Shown here piece after piece: positions 16,855 through 26,187 of a stretch of DNA of 64,000 nt (positions are counted from its first letter, which is position 1; each line of letters begins with the position of its first letter). The notes under the pieces were generated by a model. It worked only from the letters and a program-made list of their open reading frames with translations, searched no databases and was not told where the DNA came from. The DNA is from Latescibacteria bacterium UBA6620. Lineage in GTDB: Bacteria; Latescibacterota; UBA2968. The position numbers and the translations under genes are program-made. The stretch is from assembly GCA_002433075.1 (NCBI GenBank), contig DJHM01000015.1, positions 60,757 through 124,756 on the forward strand. The letters are read 5' to 3'.

Positions 16855-17964
16855 ATGAGCGACATTCGCTTCACCGAACACTTGATTCACGACGGCTACA
16901 CTTACTCCTTCGGCCTCTCCACGGCCGATTTGACCGGCACGGGTAGTCTCGACCTCATTTCCACAGACACCGATGTCGGCCTGTATTGGTTCGAGAACGA
17001 CGGCGACGGAAACTTCACCCATCACGTCATCCACGAACGCACGGGCGAATGGCTCGAACGCCACACCATCGCCGATCTCAACGGCGACTGGAAGCCTGAG
17101 ATCCTCAGTGTCGACAACATCAACGGCGGCGTGTTGTGGTTCGTTTACGATGGAGACCCGCGAGATCGCCGGAATTGGTCGCACCACCACATCACCCGCG
17201 ATGGTCTGCCCGGATCCTACGACGTCGTTGCCGCCGACTTTACGGGCAACGGACGTCTCGACGTCGCAGCCTCGAGCTGGAGGAAGGGAAACCAATTCAC
17301 CTGGTTCGAAAATCGCGACGGCGAATGGGTTCAACACACGATTGAAAGAGACATCGCCGAAACCCGAACCGTCTGCGCGGTCGACGTGAACGGAAACGGG
17401 CGTGTGGACTTGATGGTATCGGCGCTTCTCCACGACGAGGTCGCGTGGTACGAGAACCCCGGCGATCCTGTCAGCGAATCCTGGATCAAGCACGTCATCG
17501 ACACGCCGCCCCAGCCCATCCACGGTCATCCCGCCGACATGGACGGAGACGGCGGCATCGACCTCGTGATGGCGCTCGGAATGCGGCTCGTCAAGGAGCG
17601 GGGTCCCGTCGATCACCAGATCGTATGGTACGAGCACCAGGGCGACCCGACCGGGGACTGGACGAAGCACGTCGTTTGCGACTCTTTCCCCAATGCATTT
17701 GAAGCCCTGTCCGCCGATCTCGACAACGACGGCCAGTTGGAAATCGTCGCGACCGCCTGGGGCGACGACGGTCGCCTGGCCGTTTTCAAGCACGACGGCG
17801 ATCCTCGCGGCGACTGGTCAATGCAGATCCTGAAGGACCAATGGCCGAAGGCCAATCAGGTCATCGTCGCCGACCTCACCGGCAACGGTCGGCTCGACAT
17901 CATCGCAGGCGCCGAGCGAGGAAGCAACGAGGTGCGATGGTGGCGCAACGAAGGTCCTACCTGA
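16855..17964 (+). CDS. FG-GAP/VCBS repeat beta-propeller protein
   Basis: A 369-residue protein made almost entirely of repeats of about 55 residues, each with a D-x-[DN]-G-D-G or D-x-T-G-N-G-type calcium loop: STADLTGTGSLDLIS, TIADLNGDWKPEILS, VAADFTGNGRLDVAA, AVDVNGNGRVDLMVS, ADMDGDGGIDLVMA, SADLDNDGQLEIVAT, VADLTGNGRLDIIAG. Each blade carries a W-F-E/W-Y-E strand (LYWFENDGDG, VAWYENPGDP). These are integrin-alpha-like seven-bladed propellers. Unusually there is no signal peptide, so it is predicted cytoplasmic unless the start is misplaced. Role unknown. Confidence 0.82.
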   Translation: MSDIRFTEHLIHDGYTYSFGLSTADLTGTGSLDLISTDTDVGLYWFENDGDGNFTHHVIHERTGEWLERHTIADLNGDWKPEILSVDNINGGVLWFVYDGDPRDRRNWSHHHITRDGLPGSYDVVAADFTGNGRLDVAASSWRKGNQFTWFENRDGEWVQHTIERDIAETRTVCAVDVNGNGRVDLMVSALLHDEVAWYENPGDPVSESWIKHVIDTPPQPIHGHPADMDGDGGIDLVMALGMRLVKERGPVDHQIVWYEHQGDPTGDWTKHVVCDSFPNAFEALSADLDNDGQLEIVATAWGDDGRLAVFKHDGDPRGDWSMQILKDQWPKANQVIVADLTGNGRLDIIAGAERGSNEVRWWRNEGPT

Positions 17965-17965
17965 T

Positions 17966-18505
17966 ATGGGTGCACCGCTCGATCTGCTCTTCCCCGAGCT
18001 CGATCCGGTCTGCAAAGAGACCGCGGACTGGCCGAACAGAATCCGCGTCCACCTCCGGACCTACGTCACCGCGGTAGAGCCGACGGCTGAGATCGTGTCC
18101 TCGGTACGCGCGGTCGTCACGCGCGATCGTGAAGTCCTCGTTGTTACGACTCCGAACGGTCGCCATCTCGTGCCGGGTGGACGTATCGAGGCTGAAGAAT
18201 CGCACGACGCTGCGCTGCGGCGGGAGCTGGTCGAAGAAACGGGATGGGAAGTCGGCGACCTGCATCCGATTGGATTTGTGCACTATCGCCACCTCACGCC
18301 CAGACCCGATGACTATCCCTATCCATATCCGGACTCCATCCAGTGCGTCTTCACGGCCGAGGGCACACGGGAAGTCGGCCAGATTCATCCCGACGAATGG
18401 GAATTGGCCGCGGAATGGGTGGTGATCGAACATGCGGATCAGCTCAACCTGCCTCCCGTTTCCCTCGCCTTTCTGTCCCACGTCGATCGAATGAAAAAGC
18501 CCTGA
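17966..18505 (+). CDS. Nudix hydrolase
   Basis: A 179-residue protein with a complete Nudix box: GGRIEAEESHDAALRRELVE followed by ETGWEV, matching G-x5-E-x7-R-E-U-x-E-E-x-G-U. The preceding strands (SSVRAVVTRDREVLVV, GRHLVPGG) form the core fold. An N-terminal region of about 40 residues precedes it. The gene starts one base after the FG-GAP gene ends and is followed by a strong terminator, so it closes this transcription unit. It hydrolyses a nucleoside diphosphate-linked compound; substrate not deducible. Confidence 0.88.
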   Translation: MGAPLDLLFPELDPVCKETADWPNRIRVHLRTYVTAVEPTAEIVSSVRAVVTRDREVLVVTTPNGRHLVPGGRIEAEESHDAALRRELVEETGWEVGDLHPIGFVHYRHLTPRPDDYPYPYPDSIQCVFTAEGTREVGQIHPDEWELAAEWVVIEHADQLNLPPVSLAFLSHVDRMKKP

Positions 18506-18523
18506 CGAATCGTCGTCAGGGCT
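18498..18523. terminator. bidirectional terminator between Nudix gene and pdxJ
   Basis: Perfect 11-bp arms AGCCCTGACGA and TCGTCAGGGCT enclose ATCG and overlap the Nudix stop codon. An A-run precedes and a T-rich tract follows, suiting both convergent genes. Confidence 0.8.
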
Positions 18524-18555
18524 CTCTGCTTTCAAGCAATCAGGTCCGCGTAGCG

Positions 18556-19287
18556 TTACACGTCGTACCCCAGCACCTTCAGATACGCCTTCACTGTCGC
18601 CTCCAGCCCCATGAAGATCGCGTCCCCGACCAGGGCGTGGCCGATCGACACTTCCAGAATCCCCGGAATCGTCACGAACTCTCCCAGATTTTCGAGATTA
18701 AGATCGTGACCCGCATTCACGCCCAGCCACAGTTCCTGAGCCAGCTTCGCTCCATCGGCAAACTGACGGAAGACCGGCCCCACGTCCTTGCCCCGAAAGG
18801 CGGCAGCATAGGGTTCTGTGTAGAGCTCGATTCGATCCGCGCCGACCTCGTTCACCAGCTGAAGCTGATCGGGTTCCGGATCCATGAACAGGCTCACGCG
18901 AATCCCCAGATCTTTCAGCTCTGACACGATGGGTTTCAATCGCTCGACGGTCCCATGGTCCTTCAGGTCCCACCCGTGATCCGAGGTGAACGCTTCGGGA
19001 TCGTCGGGCACGAGCGTAGCCTGGTCGGGCTTCACTTTTCTGACGATCTCCAACCATTCGGGAAACGGGTTCCCCTCGATGTTGTATTCCACCCCGGTCG
19101 CCACATCCGCAAGCTCGTACGCGTCCCGGTAGGTGATATGTCGTTCGTCCGGGCGAGGATGCACCGTAATCCCGTGGCATCCCGCCTCCACGCACACCTG
19201 TGCCGCCTGCGCGACGCTCGGAATCCCGATCGTCCGACTGTTTCGCAGCAACGCCACTTTATTCACGTTGACACTGAGCTTCGTCAT
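18556..19287 (-). CDS. pdxJ: pyridoxine 5'-phosphate synthase
   Basis: PdxJ condenses 3-amino-1-hydroxyacetone phosphate with deoxyxylulose 5-phosphate to give pyridoxine 5'-phosphate, the last ring-forming step of DXP-dependent vitamin B6 synthesis. The 243-residue length matches the family. Signatures include LSVNVNKVALLRNSR, GITVHPRPDERHI, EYNIEGNPFPEW, ATLVPDDPEAFTSDHGWDL, RVSLFMDPE and the C-terminal LGVNAGHDLNLENL and EVSIGHALVGDAI. Upstream on the same strand is pdxH, the next enzyme of the pathway. Confidence 0.96.
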   Translation of the reverse strand: MTKLSVNVNKVALLRNSRTIGIPSVAQAAQVCVEAGCHGITVHPRPDERHITYRDAYELADVATGVEYNIEGNPFPEWLEIVRKVKPDQATLVPDDPEAFTSDHGWDLKDHGTVERLKPIVSELKDLGIRVSLFMDPEPDQLQLVNEVGADRIELYTEPYAAAFRGKDVGPVFRQFADGAKLAQELWLGVNAGHDLNLENLGEFVTIPGILEVSIGHALVGDAIFMGLEATVKAYLKVLGYDV

Positions 19288-19310
19288 GGATGCCTTTGGT
19301 TTGTTACCCA

Positions 19311-19337
19311 GGGCTGAAGGATGGTGCGCCTTCAGCG
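19311..19337. other. overlapping alternative hairpins between pdxH and pdxJ
   Basis: GCTGAAGG (19313-19320) pairs with CCTTCAGC (19329-19336); alternatively GTGCGC pairs with GCGCAC around CTTCA. The two structures share bases and exclude each other. The position just upstream of the pdxJ start could affect its expression, or this may be a REP-type remnant. Confidence 0.35.
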
Positions 19338-19384
19338 CACACGACGATTACACGAACACCACCGCGCCTTCTACGAGCTGGTTC

Positions 19385-20005
19385 CTACGGCTGTAACCTA
19401 GCGACTCTCCACCCACCCCCATCCTGCTTTTGATAAAGGAACCGATCGTGCAGCCGGCTCTCTCGACTCAGCCAGAACTCGAATCGCGAGGGCTCTACGA
19501 TGTAACCGCCCCAGAATGGCGGGAGGGGAATGTCGTCGTTCGGGCACTCCTTCTCCAACTGCTCGACTTTCTCGGCCAGCGTTTCCCAGACATCGACTTC
19601 CGCACTTTGCTCAGACACCCACGCCGCGAGCCGGCTCCCACGGGCGCGCGACTCCCAATAGGTCTTCGACTCCTCCGTGGAGACCCGCGTCACCCGGCCC
19701 TCGATCCGCACCTGACGATAGATCGGCTTCCAGTGAAACGCGAGAGCGACGTTTGGATTGGCCTCCATATCGACACACTTTGGGCTGTCATAGTTCGTAA
19801 AGAAGCTCACGCCCCGTTCGTCGCAGCCTCGCATCAAAACCACCCTGACCGTCGGCCGGCCGTCTGCCGTGACCGTCGCCAGAGACATCGCTTCGGGCAG
19901 CATATCGTCCGAAGCTTTCGCCATTTCGTACCACTTCAGGAACTCATCGACCGGATCGGCGGCCAGCGATTCGGGATCGATTAAACCTTCCTGCCAGTCC
20001 CTCAT
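19385..20005 (-). CDS. pdxH: pyridoxamine 5'-phosphate oxidase
   Basis: PdxH is an FMN enzyme that oxidises pyridoxine or pyridoxamine 5'-phosphate to pyridoxal 5'-phosphate. Visible family blocks are LIDPESLAADPVDEFLKWY, AMSLATVTADGRPTVRVVLM, GVSFFTNYDSPKCVDMEANP, LAFHWKPIYRQVRIEGRV, SRGSR-like ARGSRLAAWVSEQSAEV and the C-terminal WGGYIVEPSRFEFW with RLHDRFLY and WRVARLQP. I place the start at ATG 20005, which has GAGG six bases upstream and yields 206 residues; an earlier ATG at 20092 would add an atypical leader. pdxH and pdxJ are separated by about 100 nt. Confidence 0.95.
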   Translation of the reverse strand: MRDWQEGLIDPESLAADPVDEFLKWYEMAKASDDMLPEAMSLATVTADGRPTVRVVLMRGCDERGVSFFTNYDSPKCVDMEANPNVALAFHWKPIYRQVRIEGRVTRVSTEESKTYWESRARGSRLAAWVSEQSAEVDVWETLAEKVEQLEKECPNDDIPLPPFWGGYIVEPSRFEFWLSRESRLHDRFLYQKQDGGGWRVARLQP

Positions 20006-20143
20006 TTGCACCTCATACGATTGATCTCGAGCCCCAAAGGGCAGGGCGTCGCCGTACTTGATCTCGCTGCACGTCGAATATACCATCCACACTCACCCTG
20101 ACCAACAGATGCCCCAATCCCGCGACAGAAGATCGAGGAACCG

Positions 20144-21139
20144 ATGGAACGCGTACCTTTCGACCGACTGGAAGCCGAATTCAAGCGCATCCTGCTCAAT
20201 GCGGGTCTTACCGAGCCCAAAGCCGACCGCACTGCGGCCCTGTTCGCCGAGAACACACGTGACGGGGTTTATTCCCACGGACTGAACCGGTTTCCCGGTT
20301 TCGTCGCCGGCGTCCAATCCGGCAAAGTGGATCCCAACGTCGAACCCACACTTGTCCGAGCCTTCGGCGCCCTCGAGCAATGGGACGGCCATCGGGGAAT
20401 CGGCCTTCTCAATGCCGAATTCGCCATGGGACGAGCCATCGAGCTCGCGCGAGAAAATGCGCTGGGCGGTGTCGGTCTCCGTAACACGAACCACTGGATG
20501 CGTCCCGGTGCTTTCGGACTGCAAGCCGCCGACGCCGGCTACATCGGCATCTGCTGGACGAATACCACGGTGCTGATGCCCCCCTGGGGCTCCGCCCAGA
20601 AGCGGATCGGAAACAACCCGATGGTCGTCTGCATCCCACGCAAGGACGGTCCGGTTCTTCTCGATATGGCGATGAGCCAGTACTCCAACGGCAAGCTGGA
20701 AGTGATGCAGCATCGGGGTCAGTCGCTACTCCTCCCTGGAGGTTACGACGACGACGGCGCACTCACGACTGACCCGGGCGCCATCCTGGAATCCCGACGT
20801 GCGCTTCCCATCGGCTATTGGAAAGGCTCCGGCCTCGCTCTCGTCCTCGACATCCTCGCTTCGGTCATCTCCGACGGCGACGCGACCCACGAAATCGGTA
20901 CCCGGCCTCACGAGACTGCCGTCAGTCAGGTCTACATCGCCATCGACGTCTCTCAACTCGGCGAAGAGGCCGACCAGAAGATTGACGCGATCGTCACCGA
21001 TTTCCTCGGCGCGGCCCCCCTCGACGCCGGCGACAATGTCCGCTTCCCTGGCGAAGGCATGCTCGCCATCCGCCGCGACAGCCTGACCAACGGCATTCCC
21101 GTCGATCCCGACCTCTGGCAGCAACTTCTCGAAATGTGA
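20144..21139 (+). CDS. yiaK: 2,3-diketo-L-gulonate reductase (YiaK)
   Basis: A 331-residue member of the malate/lactate dehydrogenase-2 (YiaK) family that reduces 2,3-diketo-L-gulonate to 3-keto-L-gulonate. Close agreement with the E. coli enzyme is visible in GVYSHGLNRFPGFV, ALEQWDGHRGIG, VGLRNTNHWMRPGAFG (catalytic His), GYIGICWTNTTVLMPPWGS, RIGNNPMVV, DMAMSQYSNGKLEV and PIGYWKGSGLALVLDILA. It stands alone here: no transporter or other yia/ula genes are adjacent. It fits the window's general acid-sugar metabolism. Confidence 0.92.
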   Translation: MERVPFDRLEAEFKRILLNAGLTEPKADRTAALFAENTRDGVYSHGLNRFPGFVAGVQSGKVDPNVEPTLVRAFGALEQWDGHRGIGLLNAEFAMGRAIELARENALGGVGLRNTNHWMRPGAFGLQAADAGYIGICWTNTTVLMPPWGSAQKRIGNNPMVVCIPRKDGPVLLDMAMSQYSNGKLEVMQHRGQSLLLPGGYDDDGALTTDPGAILESRRALPIGYWKGSGLALVLDILASVISDGDATHEIGTRPHETAVSQVYIAIDVSQLGEEADQKIDAIVTDFLGAAPLDAGDNVRFPGEGMLAIRRDSLTNGIPVDPDLWQQLLEM

Positions 21140-21310
21140 ATTGAAATTACCCGAATCCTTCCCCAACTGGCTCTTTCTAGTTGAGTCCAACTCTGAGCAT
21201 CGCGGCACAACTGGCGGTCTTCCGTCCGAAGCAGCGGGCCAGGGAGACGTCACAGCCGTCCCTCAAGGCTTCCTGTTCGAAAGAACAAAACGCGAACAAG
21301 ACTGAATCCA

Positions 21311-23670
21311 ATGCTCTCAGGCTACTTCACCCTCGCCTCCCGTAACCTTCTCCGGCAACGAGGCTACGCCCTCATCAACATCCTCGGCTTGTCGATCGGA
21401 ATGGCGTGCGCGATCCTCATCTATCTCTACGTCGACTTCGAGAGGTCGTGGAACACCTTCCGCCCGAACGCCCATCGCATCTACCGGGTCTTGCGTGAGG
21501 GACCTGCTTCGACGAGCCTTGGACAGATGCGTAAACCGTTCGAGAGATTGAGCGGAGCGGTCGGCCCAGCACTCGTGGGGACCTTTCCCGAAGTCGAGGA
21601 AATGAGTCGTGTGCGAATCGGAGCGCGCTGGATCCGATTCGGGGAGCACAGCCGCCGCACGGACATCTGATTCGCCGACACGAATTTCTTCGACTTTTTC
21701 GGAATGAAGCTTGGGCGGGGAAACCAGCAGACCGCATTGACGGAGCCGAACAACGTGGTCCTCAATCCTGACATCGCCAGAGAGTTCTTCGGCGATGAGG
21801 ATCCGCTCGGGAAGGTGATGCACGGTCAGGACGGAGATTACACCGTCACGGGCATCCTCGAGCCCCTTCCGGCAAATTCGATGATCCGGTTCAACTTCAT
21901 CACCGGCTCCATCCCCACGAACATCCGGAATCGCGCGAGCTGGGACGATTTCCGCCAATCCCGCCGTCGAAGACAGACCGTCACTTTTATCCGGCTACGC
22001 GAGGGCACCGACGCCAGCGCACTCGAGACCAAGCTACCTCGTTTCGCAGCGACGATCCTCCCGGACGCGGACTAGGCCGAAGAAAGATTCCGCCTGCAGG
22101 GATTCCTCCGGATGCGTCTCCACGTGAAGGAGGACTTCCCCAACAGTATCGACGGCCTGGCCTCGGGCATGGGTCAGGGCAATCCGGAATACCTGCGGAC
22201 ACTCATCCTCATCGCGGCCGCGGTCCTCGCCGTTGGATGTCTCACTTCATGAACCTGGCCACGGCTCGATCCATCGGACGGGCAAGGGAGGTCGAGGTTC
22301 GGAAATCCATCGGCGCGCTCCGCACCGCGCTGATCGTTCAGTTCCTTATCGAGTCTCTGCTGACCGTCGCCATTTCCCTCCCGCTCGCCATCGGACTGAG
22401 CTATCTGGCACTGCCAGCATGGCAAAGCTTCCTCAACTATCCCGTTGCCCTCGACCTCACCCACATCCGCGTCCTCCTCAGCCTCATCGGCATCGCGATC
22501 TCTGTCGGCGTTCTCGCCTGTGCCTATCCTGCACTGTATCTGTCCGCGTTCGACACCGCACGTTCTCTCCGTGGTTCCACTTCCGTGGCAGGGGGCGCGT
22601 TCAGAAAACCCCTCGTCGTGGTCCAGTTCGCACTCGCGGTCGTTCTCGTGCTTGGGACCTTCGTGGCAACTCGACAGCTGGGCTACGTTCGAGCGAAAAA
22701 CCTCGGGTTCAACCGGGAGAACATTCTCGCCGTACGGATCTTCGACAACGAAAGTCGGCTGAGACCCAATTTTCAGATGGTGAAGGAACGATTCTCCAAC
22801 CATCCCGCCGTGATCGACAGTTCGGCTTCCGCGAGCCTCCCCGGGGAAGGCTGGACGGCGCGACGCACCACCTTCGAGCTCACACCTGGGATCGAATTCG
22901 AGGTTCGCAATTTCGCCATCGACGAGAATTGGTTCCCCTACATCGGAGTCGACTTCGTCGCCGGACGGAATTTCTCCCCTGCTCGACAGCTCGACTTCGA
23001 CGAAGCCTTCATCCTGAACGAAACTGCGGTTTCGCGCTGGGGGCTTGAAGATCCCGTGGGCGCACCATTCCAATGGGAAGGTAAAGAGGGTCACATCATC
23101 GGTGTTGTCGCCGATCACCACACACGTGATCTCTATGAGTCTATCGGTCCGTATGTGTTCGTCTACGAGCCGCGACGGTATCGTGTCGTCACCCTGCGGT
23201 TTGTTCCGGACCAACTCGACGAACTGATGACCTTCCTGCGACAGACCTGGCGCGAGCTGATCCCCCATCGGCCGATGGTCTACGCCTTCCTCGACGATCG
23301 ACTCGAGTTGGAGCACCGACGCGACGTGCGTTTCCAGACCATCTGTACCATCGCGTTCTCTCTCGCCGTCTTCGTCGCCTGTCTTGGACTGCTCGGTCTC
23401 GCAGCGTTCACCACCGAGCGGCGATCGAAGGAAATCGGCATTCGGAAAGCGATCGGTGCGACCGAGCAGAACATCGTACTCCTGCTCACTGACGAGTTCG
23501 TTCGCCTCGTCGCCATCGCCAATCTCCTGGCCTGGCCCGTCGCTTACCTCGTGATGGAAGACTGGCTCTCCAAATTCGCGTACCGGATCGACCAGGGGAT
23601 CGTCCCCTATGCCGGCGCTGGCATCCTGTCGATGTGCCTCGACCCCGTCATCGCCCTCAGAGACAAATAG
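21311..23670 (+). pseudogene. FtsX/MacB-type ABC transporter permease, multiply disrupted
   Basis: Remnant of an ABC permease of about 780 residues with N-terminal MLSGYFTLASRNLLRQRGYA and INILGLSIGMACAILIYLYV, a periplasmic MacB-like domain and four core helices. Lesions: TGA at 21668 (before FADTNFFDFFGM), TAG at 22073 (before AEERFRL), a one-base deletion near 22243-22246 that breaks the conserved C-x-N-F-M-N-L-A motif (GCL / FMNLATARS), and loss of about 25 residues near the C-terminus before DPVIALR. Between lesions the sequence remains clearly family-like, including SKEIGIRKAIGATEQNI. Four separate hits point to real decay, not a reading error. No ABC ATPase is adjacent. Confidence 0.88.
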
Positions 23671-23677
23671 GGAGACT

Positions 23678-25256
23678 GTGATCTACGGCTTCGGTTGGGA
23701 ATGGCTCCTCGTGCCCCTCTCCCTGTCCATCGGATGGGGTATTCGGGGGAATTTCGGTCACGAATACGGAGCAGCGATTCCGGGCGTCCTTGCCACACTG
23801 GGCGCCGTTCTTCTCGCCGGTCGTCCCGACTGGTGGGAGCGGGCACACTACTTCGCGATGTTCGGAGCCCTGGGATGGTCGTTCGGCGGGAGTATGTCCT
23901 ACACGCACGTCATCGGATTCACACACTCCGGTCACCTGCCTTCCGTCCTCTACGGCTACACTAACCTGTTCGTCATCGGATTCCTCTGGGCAGCGATCGG
24001 CGGCATCGGGGCCGCGTTGTGAGCGGTATCGTCCCCATCAAGCCTCAACGAACTGATCGTCGCACTCGTCGCTGTCATTGCCGCCTAGTCCCTGCAGGCC
24101 CTTCTCGTCGATTTATTCTTCCGTAGTGAAGGAGGCGACCGCCACGAAAGCCCCCTCTAATAGTACGACACCGACTGGCTGGCGGCGCTGGGAGCCACGC
24201 TCGCCGCGCTGTGCGTAGCGCTGGTTCAAAGCCACTTCGATGCCTCCACGTCACTGATCCTGCACGCATCCGTCGGGTGGTTCGTGGGTTTCCTCGTCCT
24301 CGTCAACCTGCTGAAGCTGAGAATGACGCCCCCACGTGGTGATAAGTGGTCCGGCTGTGTGGGGATGGGTGCGGGCCTGCTGCTCTACTTCTGGGGGAAC
24401 GATCTTCACCTCGTCGCGCAGGTCAGACTCACTACGGGTCTGATCGGGGGAATCGGATATGCGGCCGCCCAGATGGTCAAAGTTCTCCTCATCAAGACCG
24501 GACGCGAAGCGAATTGGCACAGCGTGCTCGAACAGCTTCAAGGACTGTTTCACGGTGTCGGCCTGGCTGTCGGAATCGGCGTGCTGGCCCACGTTGCACC
24601 CACCGTCAGTCCCCATCCGGCGCCCTCCTGGACGGGTCCGTTCGCCATCCTGTTCGTGCTCGTCGGCATCACGTACCTGAACCATCGAAAGACGGGTCTC
24701 CGATGGGTCGAACACGTCGAAGCCCTGACCGATCGCCCCTACGGCCTCCCGGTCACGGGGTGGTTGCGGGCTTCACGGGGATGGATCGGCTGGCTCGAAC
24801 TTTTCTTTCTCGCCATCGGTGCAACCCTCCTCCTCGTGCTTTACGCCCACCGGACGGAACCCCTCCCTATCCTTCCAGCGGCCGTGTTCGGCAAGGTCCA
24901 GTTGTTGTATCTCGTCTTCCTCTGGTGGGTCGTCGTTATGAATTTCGACCACGCCATCGTCGCCTTCACCCCCCGCCGACTCGTCACCGAAGGGACCGTC
25001 ACCCTCAACGCCGTCCTGTGCACGGCTCTCCTTACTATTCAGGGTCCCTCGCGCCCACGTCTTCGATCCCGACGTGGGCTTCGTAGGGCTCAGATCCGGC
25101 CCCGTGTGGGTCGTCGTAGCCATCTTGCTTTTCGCCTTCGTGACCCGGCTCGTCCACAGCGTCCAGCACATTCCGTTTGTCAGGAAACACATTCGTTTCG
25201 GACCGGATCGAACGGCTGTAGCGGACAGGCCGCAGAAAGGCGCTCGACATCCCTGA
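23678..25256 (+). pseudogene. polytopic membrane protein remnant with four in-frame stops
   Basis: A decayed membrane protein with roughly 11-12 hydrophobic segments. It starts at GTG 23678 behind GGGAG (VIYGFGWEWLLVPLSLSIGW, then IRGNFGHEYGAAIPGVLATL). The same frame contains TGA 24020, TAG 24086, TAA 24158 and TAG 24161, yet sequence around and between them is still hydrophobic and coding-like (NELIVALVAVIAA, DWLAALGATLAALCVALVQ). It continues as WFVGFLVLVNLLKL through FDHAIVAFTPRRLVTEGTV, then shifts frame near 25035-25045 and ends with GFVGLRSGPVWVVVAILLFA to 25256. The family has no name I can give. It follows the broken permease by 7 nt, so both may have died together. Confidence 0.8.
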
Positions 25257-25347
25257 TGCTCGTGGCTTCATTGAAGGATACCCCTGCCGCGACGACACGC
25301 AGCGCGATCGCGTTCCGCCCAACTCGAAACTGAAAGACTCTCTTTCA

Positions 25348-26136
25348 ATGGTCTCGATCGAAGAACGATTCCAGTTCGACCTTGCCGGGTTCATCATTCT
25401 CCGGGGCGTTCTCTCACGAGCGGAATGCGACGAGCTCCTCAACGTCCTCCGCAAACTCGAGGGACAGGACTACGAGGATTTGTGGCTTCAGAAAACCGGA
25501 GGCGGACGACCCACCAAGGAAACCAACCGGGACCATCAGACCCGGTTGAACGGACTCCCCCGTCTGCACGACGCCTTTGACCAATTGATCGACCACGACA
25601 CCCTCATGCCTTACCTCAACGAGTTCGTCGGGGCCCCACAGCTCATCAACACCTGGTCGATCAGCAAGGCGCGCGGCGCCGCGTTCAGCAGCTGGCATCG
25701 GGGCGTTCCGACGACCGACTACGCCTACCGCAACGGAGACATCCGCACTCGAATGTTCAACACCGTCTGGTTTCTGACCGACAACGGTCCAGACGATGGC
25801 TGTGTCGTCGCCGTCCCGGGGTCCCACAAGAGTAACATCGATATCGATCTCAAAACCCATCCCGCTTACGAGATGCCCAACGCCACGCCCATCACTGGCA
25901 AGGCCGGGGATCTCGTGCTGTTTTCCGAAGCCACCCTCCACGATGGCCTCCCCAAAACGACCGACGGCACTAGGACCAATCTCTACTACAACTATGTTCA
26001 CGAGCACTACAACGTGATGTACCGGGAACCCAGAAACTGCCATCACTTCTATTTTCCTCCAGACATCCGGGCCCGACTTACCGATCGACAGAAAGAGCTC
26101 ACCGCCTGGATGGAATTGGCTCGCTGGGACTACTGA
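25348..26136 (+). CDS. phytanoyl-CoA dioxygenase (PhyH) family protein
   Basis: A 262-residue Fe(II)/2-oxoglutarate-dependent oxygenase. The order of blocks is typical: FDLAGFIILRGVLSRAECDEL at the start, the metal-binding His in SSWHRGVP, TVWFLTDNGPDDGCVVAVPG followed by SHKS, and GDLVLFSEATLHDGLPKTT with the distal His, then the 2OG-binding Arg (TRTNLYYNYV). The proximal acidic ligand is not in a clear HxD context, so activity should be judged cautiously. It is one of four Fe/2OG oxygenases in the window. Substrate unknown. Confidence 0.85.
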   Translation: MVSIEERFQFDLAGFIILRGVLSRAECDELLNVLRKLEGQDYEDLWLQKTGGGRPTKETNRDHQTRLNGLPRLHDAFDQLIDHDTLMPYLNEFVGAPQLINTWSISKARGAAFSSWHRGVPTTDYAYRNGDIRTRMFNTVWFLTDNGPDDGCVVAVPGSHKSNIDIDLKTHPAYEMPNATPITGKAGDLVLFSEATLHDGLPKTTDGTRTNLYYNYVHEHYNVMYREPRNCHHFYFPPDIRARLTDRQKELTAWMELARWDY

Positions 26137-26187
26137 ACCGCAGTACATAAAACGGGCGGCCGCTCCGTCTCGGTGTGGTCGGCCCCG

